Below are positions 24,101 through 31,303 of a stretch of 59,379 nt of DNA, piece after piece (position 1 is the stretch's first letter; every line of letters starts with the position of its first letter). The notes beneath the pieces are model-generated. The model saw only the letters and a list, made by a program, of their open reading frames with translations. It ran no database searches and was not told the DNA's origin. A program made the translations under genes and the position numbers. The stretch comes from Betaproteobacteria bacterium HGW-Betaproteobacteria-16 (GTDB lineage: Bacteria; Pseudomonadota; Gammaproteobacteria; Burkholderiales; Burkholderiaceae_C): positions 1 to 59,379 of the forward strand of contig PHCQ01000028.1 of assembly GCA_002840835.1 (NCBI GenBank), in the 5' to 3' direction.

Positions 24101-26695
24101 GTCGGCGGCGACGTTCAGGTGGAACGACTGCAGCGCAATCGGCCCGGTGGGGGTGTCGCGCACGCCGCCCTCGCGGCCGGAGGTCGGATTGGCCGGATCG
24201 GTGTCCACGTCGAAGCCGAAGGCGGAATCGCGCACCGTGAAGGTGAAGCCATCAGGGGTGTCGGTGGCCACTTCGGTGGTCTGGTAGTAGCGGACATTGC
24301 CAGCATCGACCTGCGCTTGTGTGAAACGTCCGCCGTCACCCAGCACGATCCATCCGTTGCCATCCGGCCCGAGGCCGCCGCCCACGAACACCTGGATCTC
24401 GCCCTCGGTGGGACGCGTCTCCACCGTGTACACGAGCTGGTTGCTCGGCGTGGTCTGGGTGGTATCGGCCGGGTTGCGATCTGCGTCGTTGACCTGCAGC
24501 ATGGCGTTGGTCAACGTGACCGAGGTGCCTTCTCCCACGCCCAGAGCGGTGCCGGGGGTGTCGTGGGCGTTGTCCAGCGTGGGGTCGTCGTTGTTGGGTA
24601 GCACTTCCAGCGCAATGGTCTCGGAGACCGGCGCTGACGGCACGCCGGTGGCGCCTCCGGCGTCGGTCACGGTGATCTGGTACGACGGGGCCACCGCGCC
24701 GGGGTCGTTGGGTTCTGCACCGTTGTGGGCGAACTTCAGCTGCGTGGAAAGATTGGCCGCCTGCGTGGCGTCCAGCGTGACGCTGCCGCTGATTTCTTCG
24801 CCCGCGTCGACGATGTTGTTGCCGTTGGCGTCAATGAAGAAGCTGCCCTGGCCCCCGGTGACGATGTTGTCGATCACGATGGTGGACGTGGTGAGTGCGT
24901 CGGCGCCGTCGCCCAGATCGATGGTGGGCGCCACCACGGCGACCTGCCCTTCGATCAGGCTGGGCTCTCCGGTGATGGTGGGCGAGGCATTGACCGGCTC
25001 GATGGTGACGCCGATGGTGCCGGCCGTCACGGCGCCGCCGCCGTCGCTCACGTTCACGCCAAAGCTGTCACCGATGGGCGCCGCCAGGTCGTCGCCGTTG
25101 TGGGTGTAGAGCAGTTGCCCCAGGTTGCTCACAGGCACCACGGTGCCCACCACCACCACGCCGCCCTGGTAGGTCAGCGTGCCTTCGGTGGGCAGGGAGG
25201 TGATCTGCACCATCTGCTGGTCGAGCACCTGCTGGCCGGTGCCGATGTCGGCGTCCAGCGCTTCGCCGCTGATGGCCAGCTGGTCGAGCGAGAAGGAAGC
25301 GGCGCCACCCTCTGACACCACCAGGTCAACCTGGGTGCTGAGGTCTGGCGCGTCGTTGACGGCCGTAACGGCGATGTTGTCGACGGTGACGCTGCCGGCG
25401 CCGCCAGCAGTCACGTTGAAATCGATCGATGGCGTGAAGCCGGTAGTGGAACTGTTCTGGTTCAGCTCTGGCGTGTAGGTCAGCGTATTCAGGGCGGCGT
25501 TCACGTCGGCGATGGTGCCGGTGACGGAGTAGCTGCCCGTTCCGTTGGTGCCCGTGAAGCTCAGGCCGGCGGTGGTCCCGAAGGAAGATGTGCCGCCGGT
25601 GGTCACCACGCTGAGCGTGATCACATCGGTGGCGGCGTGGCCGTTGACTTGCACGCCAGTGATGGCGAGCGGTGTGTCTTCTGCCGTGGTGCGTGTGCCG
25701 GTGGCGTTGGAGTCCACAACAGCCGTGGCCGCCAGCAGGCCCACATAGCCATCTGTGGCGGCAGCGCTCAGGACCAACCCGGATTCCACCGTGCCGACCT
25801 GGGCCTCCAGCACCCAGTTGCCACCTTGATCAGCCGAACCGGTGGCGTCGGTGGAGGCGGCGATGTCCGCGCCAGTGATGTGACTCAGTTGCTGAAGGAA
25901 TTCCTGGCCTTCACTGTCTGCTGCAATGTCGCAGCCGTACAGCAGGATGTCGGCGTCTTCGGTGAGGTACTGCGACCAGTCCTGCAAGGTATCGGACTGA
26001 CTGGACAGGCTGCTGCCGTCCACCGTGGTACTGCCCAGCGTGAACGAACCGCTGGCGCCGTGGCTGATGATGTGGATGGCACCGAAGGGGCGGCTGCCCG
26101 AAGCCAGTTCGTTGTTGATGGCAGCCAGGCCATCGTCCTCTGCGCCGACGACGATCACCGTCACATTCGTGGGCATGTCGACCAGAAGGTTCTCGTGGTT
26201 CTCCACCCTGGAATCGATCACCACCAGCTCGTTGATCTGTGCGGTGCTGCCTTCGCCTTCGCCCAGGTCTTCTGCTTCGTCTTCTGTTTCGTCGACGGCT
26301 TCGCCATCGCTCTCCTCGTCTTCAGAAGACAGCGCCTGCGGGTCGGTCGCCTCACCTGCACCCTCGGTTTCACCCTCCGTTGAAGGCTCGTCAGTTGATT
26401 CGGCGTCTTCAGTGGCGGCTTCCGCCAGCAGGATCGCCTCGGCCTCTTCGTCTTCGGTCTGCTGGGTGGTGGCCACGTCGGGAGGAGCGCTGTCGGCGGG
26501 TTCTTCGGCAAGCAAGGCCTCATCTGCCTGCCTGTCCGAGTCGTCGGCCTGCACATCCACCGACGGAGGCGGTTCTGCGCTGTCCGCCACCATCACGCCC
26601 TCTGCCAGCGCGGCACCGTCGAACAACATGCGGGGTTCCAGTTTGAGAAGGCGCAAGCGCGAAGCCAGGATGGAAGAGGGGTGTTGCTGTTTCAT
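18158..26695 (-). CDS. Giant LEPR-motif/DUF4347 surface protein with cadherin/VCBS-like repeats
   Basis: A 2845-residue protein. The ATG at 26693-26695 is preferred over a TTG 60 bases upstream because it puts the LEPRMLFDGA motif at residues 19-28, as in other giant proteins with this motif. Residues 30-152 are very acidic. Residues 155-310 are a DUF4347 domain with His212 (IISHG) and Cys255 (LLYGCD), placed as in caspase-like proteases. From about 320 to 2650 come many 90-130-residue cadherin-, VCBS- and Ig-like units (NDAP linkers, DxDG/DPD calcium-type motifs, two long related units containing ADDRLRD). The last 160 residues hold two copies of a VxQIADxxxPxLYVLPAV repeat and a Pro/Ala-rich tail. 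I see no RTX nonapeptides and no N-terminal Sec signal. It heads the operon with TolC-like, adaptor and M50 genes, its likely export route. Confidence 0.85.
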   Translation of the reverse strand: MKQQHPSSILASRLRLLKLEPRMLFDGAALAEGVMVADSAEPPPSVDVQADDSDRQADEALLAEEPADSAPPDVATTQQTEDEEAEAILLAEAATEDAESTDEPSTEGETEGAGEATDPQALSSEDEESDGEAVDETEDEAEDLGEGEGSTAQINELVVIDSRVENHENLLVDMPTNVTVIVVGAEDDGLAAINNELASGSRPFGAIHIISHGASGSFTLGSTTVDGSSLSSQSDTLQDWSQYLTEDADILLYGCDIAADSEGQEFLQQLSHITGADIAASTDATGSADQGGNWVLEAQVGTVESGLVLSAAATDGYVGLLAATAVVDSNATGTRTTAEDTPLAITGVQVNGHAATDVITLSVVTTGGTSSFGTTAGLSFTGTNGTGSYSVTGTIADVNAALNTLTYTPELNQNSSTTGFTPSIDFNVTAGGAGSVTVDNIAVTAVNDAPDLSTQVDLVVSEGGAASFSLDQLAISGEALDADIGTGQQVLDQQMVQITSLPTEGTLTYQGGVVVVGTVVPVSNLGQLLYTHNGDDLAAPIGDSFGVNVSDGGGAVTAGTIGVTIEPVNASPTITGEPSLIEGQVAVVAPTIDLGDGADALTTSTIVIDNIVTGGQGSFFIDANGNNIVDAGEEISGSVTLDATQAANLSTQLKFAHNGAEPNDPGAVAPSYQITVTDAGGATGVPSAPVSETIALEVLPNNDDPTLDNAHDTPGTALGVGEGTSVTLTNAMLQVNDADRNPADTTQTTPSNQLVYTVETRPTEGEIQVFVGGGLGPDGNGWIVLGDGGRFTQAQVDAGNVRYYQTTEVATDTPDGFTFTVRDSAFGFDVDTDPANPTSGREGGVRDTPTGPIALQSFHLNVAADPDPHENLYTGDPRPATAGFGGENMEYTFAPGTMTNGNGGATWNEANVGAAGGYVITDGMLSYQITRTDTQGTPDPGDDLSVVVPPNETVFTLTGQPSNGTVQRLVGGTWQNVPTNGQFTQADINSGNIRFVHDGSEDHTASFDYTVSDGTANNFNSSFDINVTPTNDRPTGDGGTAQVTEGAGNNVRLGTDVVGLADIDLSLDPTKQVDEGAADFLWFQVTTLPDHGNLERWDGGAWVPVDINDWMPGTLLTAAADGDTSGLRYVHDGSEPLTYIGGPRVDFNYVVRDDLADPANAFAIDASVPPLVDGSQEANQSAPVQAIVDVIPVNNGPQVADTPVDGDPTIGATIPDGGALTGANEILANVAEGSTVVITSAHLSAVDSDNTTVQRQFRITNAPAEGTLLLNGSALGVGSTFTQADIDANRVSYRHGGDEVGALINGFGAQYHDKFHFVVNDGVLEDAGAGADNNVFLITLTPTNDKPTVTLPNGPLNIDSADPANNAIPGVSVADPDLTDGLVGGEADFIQVTVRLLDSDGDPVLDYSNVNGPGTGGVEISIDLPGDTGGLWLVTENGNNNILQIQGTQAQVNEALASLSVTFANDLNAEFELQVIADDRLRDGTGALDASGSDANGGELNEPADPSGPPTAVPNTVFDWSQDAMVSEDHPNISADTVLLRASLVNEPAVLTGPPSVIVNEDVRTQIDGFVVEDPESEAFGTPVTVTVSVPPGTGTLGVGTTGAQTSITPAGGQAVTVSGDNTASITLTGRAIDIEALLNGRNAADTGDDANGGLFFTSALHANGDVNGGADGDVTITLSFSDAGSTIGDDVGAGSVENNPADITTAVTITAINDAPVVAGGGTPIAISDTDPTAVGGFQVTDVDSLDGYTEGETDGVIQVTIRLLDDSGNPLTEAEYVSLGVTLDSTSVGSGVTLDGALNGSNGALEVRGTLSEINAYLTGLQATFANLGDSNLDTTYSVEVVADDRLRDRVTGDLTDPGSPVANGGENNQQGGVPPVPGTDTFDAYATTVDGYGVYNVTSNTRDLFISSINDPGQITANDVVINEGSATLVLDTSNANIVLADPDDNGASTMEVTVTVGTGTITAVGGAGGAVAGIGTATITITGATEAEINTRLQSLTVTFPDPDGVGPAGNADWNGSFDVTVVYNDQGNTGTRPGSLTGDTDAPGSNPGDYAYADGTSNHLVTTRVFNVTVNPVNDAPTSTHTPTNPTANENSDGTGVPPVNLLNPGSISDVDLTSTPGLDGSTFGAGTITVTLTDGITGDQLLVNPAVTAGIAGVTGGAGNTPLVITLNSDATVEEVEAILAAVQFSHSTDNPTVFGTDLTRSYTVVLSDGNNDQAGGDAGGPDALSAPTINGTITLAEHNDPPVAVDDTNVVTEDSGTPATGNVITGVGTPDSTPDSDPDTPIGDLTITEIRTGTEVSGGAMSPVGGGTVITGEYGTLTINPDGSYSYVLDDTNPDVNNLLTGETLADVFTYTLSDGTSDDQAQLTITINGRSDHPVLTIPDVNGGEPGNHAIPENATTPVTGTVTIVHPEGEAFIDVTTVTVGGTTTTITRAELNDLATTPVVITGPEGTLTLTGFDPSSGEVSYSYQQDGMTKDHSGGPESVFDTFTFEVTDINGNTSTPQDLVIVVTDTAPVALPDTNTVAEGVGTSPTSTSGNVFGPGGASAGDVEDQLGADPTEVVGIGAGNSSGHLSGNLGASFAGAYGSIVLNADGTYTYTLNNRNPAVQNLNNGQTLTEVFRYTIMDSDGNASTTTLTITIRGVSDTPAQPTLPPTELPPTPAPERPISGNGQLELPRNEIRYQRLDVNQIADRLQPRLYVLPAVQEARELVQGKGVDIDQIADIMDPSLYVLPAVEASSQDARDAAQPAIDRFNDSDTDDNGNIVEWTDEAEPAPVKADTAATPPVARVEFTEQVRQWAGAHSIRQRAAELDLLFDAPPAPAPASAEAAPSPQVADEPQA
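18476..18631 (-). repeat. C-terminal tandem repeat in the giant surface protein
   Basis: Two 21-residue copies, separated by 11 residues: RLDVNQIADRLQPRLYVLPA and GVDIDQIADIMDPSLYVLPA, each followed by V and Gln/Glu. Conservation of QIAD and P-x-LYVLPAV at the end of an otherwise Ala/Pro-rich tail suggests a binding motif, perhaps an export or anchoring signal. The role is inferred. Confidence 0.8.
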
Positions 26696-27282
26696 GCGAT
26701 GTAAGGGCCAGGGCTGAAATGGAACGATGGGCGACGGTGGCTGCAAATCGCGCAATCGGCCGCACCGCGAAAGGGTGGGCAGTTGACGTTTGGGGCTGCG
26801 CCAAAGAACTGCTCGTGGTGATCACTGCGGTCACCATGGGAGAGGTTCGCACCTCAGATTGCTACTCTTTTTCGAGCGCAAAACCCACGCAGGTCGCAAA
26901 TTTAATGGCACGCAACCGAGTTGATCCAGCTCAGGATGGATATGCCTAATAACTGATAAGGGTTGCGTGAAATTTGCCAACGCATAGGCGTCATTTGTTG
27001 GCAAACGACAACACCAAAGTTGTACGCCGTCGTGCGAGGCCTGCTTTCAGGTGTTTCAAGTCCTGGTGTGGACTTGCGTGAGGCCTGCTCTGACGTGCGC
27101 ACCTCGCTTCTCCGAAGCCCTTTCCAAGCGGCCGGTGTGCCCTCCCACCACCTGTCGCTGCGTTTCCCTGGCGCCAAGGCACTGCCTGCGGTTGCGGTAC
27201 AAAGCGTGTCTCTTTCCTCCGCGCAGCATGCGTTTGCCTGCCCACATGGCCCACTCCTTGCCTGGTCCCACGCCCACCACAG
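26696..27282. other. Upstream region of the giant gene and of an AraC gene
   Basis: About 590 bases between two divergent genes. The half near the giant gene (26850-26960) is AT-richer than its surroundings and should hold that gene's promoter. A perfect inverted repeat TTGCCAAC (26974-26981) / GTTGGCAA (26997-27004) with a 15-base spacer looks like an operator. No protein is recognisable in the open frames, and 27050-27282 shows nothing I can name. Confidence 0.4.
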
Positions 27283-28065
27283 ATGAACCCGCTCCACTGC
27301 GTCACTGCTCAATACGTTTTCACCCGCGTCACGCACACCGTGCGCACCGTCACGCTGCGCGACGATCTGGTGGGCTGGGTGGTCGCGGGCCGCAAGCGCC
27401 TGTCCACCCCCCAGGGCGAGATTCGTTTTGCGCCGGGCCAGGTGTTTCTGCTGCCCAGATCCACGCGCTGGGATGTGGTCAACGAAGCGCCTCCGGGCGG
27501 GCACTATGAAGCCCGGTTGATCAGCTTCGCGCCGAAGCTGGTGGAAACCTTTCATGAGCGCTATGGCCAGTTTGCCGCCACGGCGCCCATTCAAGGCAGC
27601 GCCGGCACGAAGGCTGACGATGAGTTTGCGATCACCTTTCAGCACGCAGTGGTGGCACTGCGCGACCCTGAAACTTCCGACGCCATGCGCGAACACCGGG
27701 CACTGGAAGTCATGTTGCTGCTGGCTGAAAGAGGCCTGGTCTTCGCACCCGTGAGCGAGCTCAGCTGGACCGACCGCGTGCATCGGCTGGTGGGCCAGCA
27801 ACCCCACGCCAACTGGAGTGTGGAAGACGTGGCACGCGGGTTCCAGGTGAGTGCCAGCACGCTGCAACGCCGGTTGACCGACGAAGACACCACGGTGAGC
27901 CGCTGCGTTCGGGAAGTGCGGCTTGAAGCGGCCATGGCGCTGCTGCAGGGAACAGACCTGCAGGTGTCAGAAATTGCGGCCCGCTGCGGTTACGACTCCC
28001 ACAGCCGTTTCTCGGCCGCGTTTCGCAAGCGCTTTGGCTACGCGCCTTCGTTCCTGCGGCCCTGA
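27283..28065 (+). CDS. AraC-family transcriptional regulator
   Basis: A 260-residue regulator. The N-terminal 160 residues are a cupin-like sensing domain (FAPGQVFLLPRSTRWDVVNE, then YEARLISFAP). The C-terminal 95 residues are the AraC DNA-binding domain with two helix-turn-helix units (SVEDVARGFQVSASTLQRRL and SEIAARCGYDSHSRFSAAFR, then KRFGYAPS). It lies 112 bases upstream of a PEBP-family gene on the same strand and may be co-transcribed with it. It also faces away from the giant surface-protein gene across a shared upstream region, so it could act on either. The effector is unknown. Confidence 0.85.
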   Translation: MNPLHCVTAQYVFTRVTHTVRTVTLRDDLVGWVVAGRKRLSTPQGEIRFAPGQVFLLPRSTRWDVVNEAPPGGHYEARLISFAPKLVETFHERYGQFAATAPIQGSAGTKADDEFAITFQHAVVALRDPETSDAMREHRALEVMLLLAERGLVFAPVSELSWTDRVHRLVGQQPHANWSVEDVARGFQVSASTLQRRLTDEDTTVSRCVREVRLEAAMALLQGTDLQVSEIAARCGYDSHSRFSAAFRKRFGYAPSFLRP

Positions 28066-28177
28066 ACAGGGAACCTGCGCACCATGCGCGTTTCTGCACA
28101 GCAGTTGACGCGTGCGGGCCAATGGCGTGTGCTTGATCGCACCATCATCCAGGCTTCACATTTTTCTGGAGCCCTCC

Positions 28178-28741
28178 GTGAAGCGTCACCTCTTTATTGC
28201 ATCCCTGCTTGCCGCATCGTCCTCCTTCATTCACGCCGCAGACTTCACCCTCAGCAGCCCGGACTTCAAAGCCGGCGACACGCTGGCGCAGCGCTATGAG
28301 TTCAACGGCTTTGGTTGCTCCGGCGAAAACAAATCGCCCGCGCTGCAGTGGAGCGGCGCACCGGCGGGCACCCAGAGCTTTGCCGTCACGGTCTACGACC
28401 CGGACGCCCCCACCGGCTCCGGCTGGTGGCACTGGTCCGTGATCAACCTGCCGGCCAGTGTGACATCACTGCCGGCCGACGCAGGCGCCGTGGGCGATGC
28501 AAAGTTGCCCGCCGGCGCGCGGCACGTGCGCATCGACTACGGCGTGGCCGCCTGGGGTGGCACCTGCCCGCCACCTGGCGACAAGCCGCACCGCTACATC
28601 TTCACCGTGCATGCACTCAAGACGCCCACGCTGGACATTCCGGCAGATGCCACCGCCGCGCTGGCGGGCTACATGATCAACGCCAATGCCATGGGCAAGG
28701 CCACCCTGGTGGCAATGTACGGCCGCGCGAAGAAGGACTGA
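28178..28741 (+). CDS. YbhB/YbcL-type Raf-kinase-inhibitor-like (PEBP) exported protein
   Basis: A 187-residue PEBP-fold protein. The GTG at 28178-28180 is chosen: it has CTGGAG 7 bases upstream and begins a clean signal peptide (KRHLFIASLLAASSSFIHAA). Family landmarks are YEFNGFGCSGENKSPALQW near the mature N-terminus, YDPDAPTGSGWWHWSVINLP (the ligand-binding DPDAP and the W-H-W motif), and GGTCPPPGDKPHRYIFTVHA. Bacterial members bind phosphate-like or lipid ligands in the periplasm, but a defined role is lacking. It follows an AraC regulator and precedes a convergent FeaR-like gene. Confidence 0.9.
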   Translation: MKRHLFIASLLAASSSFIHAADFTLSSPDFKAGDTLAQRYEFNGFGCSGENKSPALQWSGAPAGTQSFAVTVYDPDAPTGSGWWHWSVINLPASVTSLPADAGAVGDAKLPAGARHVRIDYGVAAWGGTCPPPGDKPHRYIFTVHALKTPTLDIPADATAALAGYMINANAMGKATLVAMYGRAKKD

Positions 28742-28754
28742 GGTCCGGGCGGGC

Positions 28755-29744
28755 TCAGTGCCCTGGGTCCGCCACGACGCAGGCATCGTCGTACTGACCC
28801 GGGGTGCAGTTGAACGTGGCCCTGAACAGGCGGTTGAAGTAAGACAGGTCGTTGAATCCGGCGCTGAAGGCGATGGTGGAGATGAGCGTCTTGCTCTCTG
28901 TGATGCGCTTCTGCTTCAAAGCCTGGCAGGCGCTGGCCAGGCGCTTTTGCAGCAGGTATTCGGTGGGGGTGATGTCCAGTGCGGTGAAGGTCCGCTGCAA
29001 CTGGCGGCTGGACACCTTCAGGTCTGAGGCCATGCGGTTCACGGTCAATTCGCAATCGGTGTGGTGCGCGTCGATGTACGACACGGCACGCTCCAGCAGG
29101 CGCGCGTTGCCCACGTCGGCGTTGATGTGGCGCGCGGGTGTGCCACCCGCGTAGAGCATGGAACCCAGCAGCCCGAACATGGCTTCGCCCAGGTAGCTGG
29201 TCTGCTGATGGTTGTTGCTGGGCTCAAAGGTCTTGGCGAGCACCGCAATGATGGCCAGCGCGGTGTGATCGGTGCGAGGCATGAACAGGCCGCCGCGCAG
29301 GGCATCGCCGAACCTTCGCTTCAGTTCCGTGCGCGGCATGTGCACAGACAGCTGCCGGCTGTAGTTGCCAAAGAAGGTGAATTCAGACGGATCGGTGCTG
29401 TCGATCAGCATCAGGTCGCCGGGGCGCAGCATGCGGACCGATTCGCGTTGACTCATCAGCGCACTGCCCTCTTCCTGAACGATCAGGAAAAAATGCTCGG
29501 CTGAATCGCGCGCGATGTCGCTTCGATCGCGGCGAATGCACTGCGCGTCTTTGGCCACATGCGCAAATTCAAACCCGCCGCGCGATTCATGGGCCACGGC
29601 GCCGCGCAAGTGATTGCGGCCGGTAGACGGATGCACCTGGAACGAGCCGCAGATGGCGTGCAGGTCGGCGCGGAACTGCTCCACCGGGAGCGAAGAAGAA
29701 GAAAGTCGGGTCAGCATGGGTGCCGATGGTGGGTGCCTGTCCAT
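28755..29744 (-). CDS. FeaR-like AraC-family regulator
   Basis: A 329-residue regulator. The N-terminal domain has the AraC-binding-domain-2 pattern (GGFEFAHVAKDAQCIRRDRS, then SVRMLRPGDLMLIDSTDPSE) typical of FeaR, the activator of aromatic-amine catabolism. The C-terminal domain is a double helix-turn-helix ending FNCTPGQYDD. The ATG at 29744 is chosen; ATG 29717 is an alternative and the TTG at 29816 is unlikely. It is transcribed away from an aldehyde dehydrogenase gene, the same layout as feaR next to feaB in enteric bacteria. A palindrome in the intergenic gap could be its operator. The inducer is probably an amine, alcohol or aldehyde handled by the genes to the right. Confidence 0.8.
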   Translation of the reverse strand: MDRHPPSAPMLTRLSSSSLPVEQFRADLHAICGSFQVHPSTGRNHLRGAVAHESRGGFEFAHVAKDAQCIRRDRSDIARDSAEHFFLIVQEEGSALMSQRESVRMLRPGDLMLIDSTDPSEFTFFGNYSRQLSVHMPRTELKRRFGDALRGGLFMPRTDHTALAIIAVLAKTFEPSNNHQQTSYLGEAMFGLLGSMLYAGGTPARHINADVGNARLLERAVSYIDAHHTDCELTVNRMASDLKVSSRQLQRTFTALDITPTEYLLQKRLASACQALKQKRITESKTLISTIAFSAGFNDLSYFNRLFRATFNCTPGQYDDACVVADPGH

Positions 29745-29814
29745 GCAAGCGGTATCAGGGAAAACCCACGCCTGGCTGGGTGCTGTCGCTTGAGTCCAAT
29801 GCTTGTGTCGCTCC

Positions 29815-29828
29815 AACCCAAGTGGGTT
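29815..29828. promoter_or_regulatory. Palindrome in the feaR-like/aldehyde dehydrogenase gap
   Basis: AACCCA-AG-TGGGTT, perfect 6-base arms with a 2-base centre, lies 59 bases before the dehydrogenase start and 70 bases before the regulator start. The position suits an operator for the FeaR-like protein or another regulator. Confidence 0.35.
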
Positions 29829-29886
29829 CCAGGGGGTGAAACCTACGATCCGTCAGTCCCAAACAAACCACTCCATCGGAGGAGAC

Positions 29887-31293
29887 ATGACTGACTTTCC
29901 CATGATCATCAACGGCCAGCGCGTGAGCGCGGGCCGGCATTTCGACGTGAAGAATCCTGCCACCGGAGAAACGGTGGGTCGCGCACCCAACGCGTCCATT
30001 GAAGACCTGGACCAGGCGGTCGCCGCCGCTGAAGCCGCCTACAAGATGTGGTCACGACAACCCGATGCCGTGCGGGTACAGGCCTGCCAGGCGATCGCGG
30101 CCAAGCTTGGTGAATTCGCGGAAGATCTGGCGCAGTTGCTCACGCGTGAACAAGGCAAGCCGCTCAACGGACTGGGGTCGCGCTTTGAGCTGGGCGGCGC
30201 CCGTGCCTGGGCCGACCACACGGCGAGCCTGTCGCTGCCGCCCAAAGTGCTGCAGGACAACGAGCAGGGGCGCGTGGAACTGCACCGCAAACCCATGGGC
30301 GTGGTGGGCTCCATCACGCCCTGGAACTGGCCGGTGATGATCGCGGTGTGGCACATCCTGCCGGCCGTGCGCAGCGGCAACACGGTGGTGATCAAGCCCT
30401 CGCCCTACACCCCGCTGTCCACCATTCGCCTGGTGGAGCTCATGAACGAGGTGCTGCCCGCCGGGGTGGTCAACGTGGTCTGCTCGGACGATCAGACCAC
30501 CAACATCGGCGGTGCCATGTCGGCTCACCCCGGCATTCGCAAGATCGTCTTCACCGGATCGATCAACACCGGCAAGAAGGTGATGGCGACTGCGGCAGAA
30601 ACCGTCAAGCGCCTCACGCTGGAGCTGGGCGGCAACGATGCGGCCATCGTGTTGCCCGACGTGGACCCCAAGGCGATTGCCGAAGGCTTGTTCTGGGGAG
30701 CCTTCATCAACAACGGCCAGACCTGCGCCGCCATGAAGCGCCTGTATGTGCACGACAGCGTGTACGAGGAGGTGTGTGAAGCGCTGGTGGATTTTGCCAA
30801 GGCCATTCCGGTGGGCGAAGGCATGGACGAGTCCTCCGTGCTGGGGCCGATCAACAACCGCATGCAGTTCGACAAGGTCAAGCGCCTGGTCGATGCCGCC
30901 AGACAAAAGGGCCGGGTGCTGCTCGGCGGTGAACCGGGAGAGGGCCTGTTCTTTCCACCCACGATCATTGCCGACCTCAGCAACGACGACCCGCTGGTGT
31001 CCGATGAGCAGTTTGGCCCTGCCCTGCCCATCATCCGCTACACCGATCTGGAAGACGCCATTCGCCAGGCCAACGACAGCCCCAACGGGCTGGGCGGTTC
31101 CGTGTGGGCGAAGGACACGGAGAAAGCCCTGCAAGTGGCCAGCCGCCTGGAGTGTGGTTCCGTGTGGATCAACAAGCACGGGGCGATTCAGCCGAACGCG
31201 CCCTTTGGTGGCGTGAAGTCGTCGGGATGTGGTGTGGAGTTTGGCGAGGAAGGCCTGGCCGAATACACCGACATCCAGGTGCTGTTTCACTGA
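29887..31293 (+). CDS. NAD-dependent aldehyde dehydrogenase
   Basis: A 468-residue aldehyde dehydrogenase that oxidises an aldehyde to the acid with NAD(P). The ATG at 29887 has a perfect GGAGGA ribosome site. Landmarks: cofactor-binding VGSITPWNWPVMIAVWHILP, KPSPYTPLST, general-base Glu in LELGGND, catalytic Cys in NNGQTCAAMK and the C-terminal PFGGVKSSG. The divergent FeaR-like regulator suggests a phenylacetaldehyde-type or other amine-derived aldehyde, but the substrate cannot be read from the sequence. It is 10 bases from the GMC oxidoreductase gene, which could supply the aldehyde from an alcohol. Confidence 0.9.
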   Translation: MTDFPMIINGQRVSAGRHFDVKNPATGETVGRAPNASIEDLDQAVAAAEAAYKMWSRQPDAVRVQACQAIAAKLGEFAEDLAQLLTREQGKPLNGLGSRFELGGARAWADHTASLSLPPKVLQDNEQGRVELHRKPMGVVGSITPWNWPVMIAVWHILPAVRSGNTVVIKPSPYTPLSTIRLVELMNEVLPAGVVNVVCSDDQTTNIGGAMSAHPGIRKIVFTGSINTGKKVMATAAETVKRLTLELGGNDAAIVLPDVDPKAIAEGLFWGAFINNGQTCAAMKRLYVHDSVYEEVCEALVDFAKAIPVGEGMDESSVLGPINNRMQFDKVKRLVDAARQKGRVLLGGEPGEGLFFPPTIIADLSNDDPLVSDEQFGPALPIIRYTDLEDAIRQANDSPNGLGGSVWAKDTEKALQVASRLECGSVWINKHGAIQPNAPFGGVKSSGCGVEFGEEGLAEYTDIQVLFH

Positions 31294-31303
31294 AGGGCGC
31301 ACC

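Noticed and set aside
22748..24601. Open frame of 617 codons on the plus strand inside the giant surface-protein gene, and several others over 300 codons there
   Set aside because: Antisense frames stay open by chance in GC-rich repetitive coding DNA. They have no ribosome sites, and their compositions (Val/Gly/Arg/His-rich) match no family.
18158..26695. CRISPR-like or direct DNA repeats in the giant gene
   Set aside because: The repeats are divergent protein domains. I saw no identical spaced DNA repeats of CRISPR length, and no cas genes are near.
27283..28741. AraC gene plus PEBP gene as part of the giant-protein export locus
   Set aside because: They are on the opposite strand, and PEBP genes often pair with AraC regulators on their own. 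Only a regulatory link is possible.
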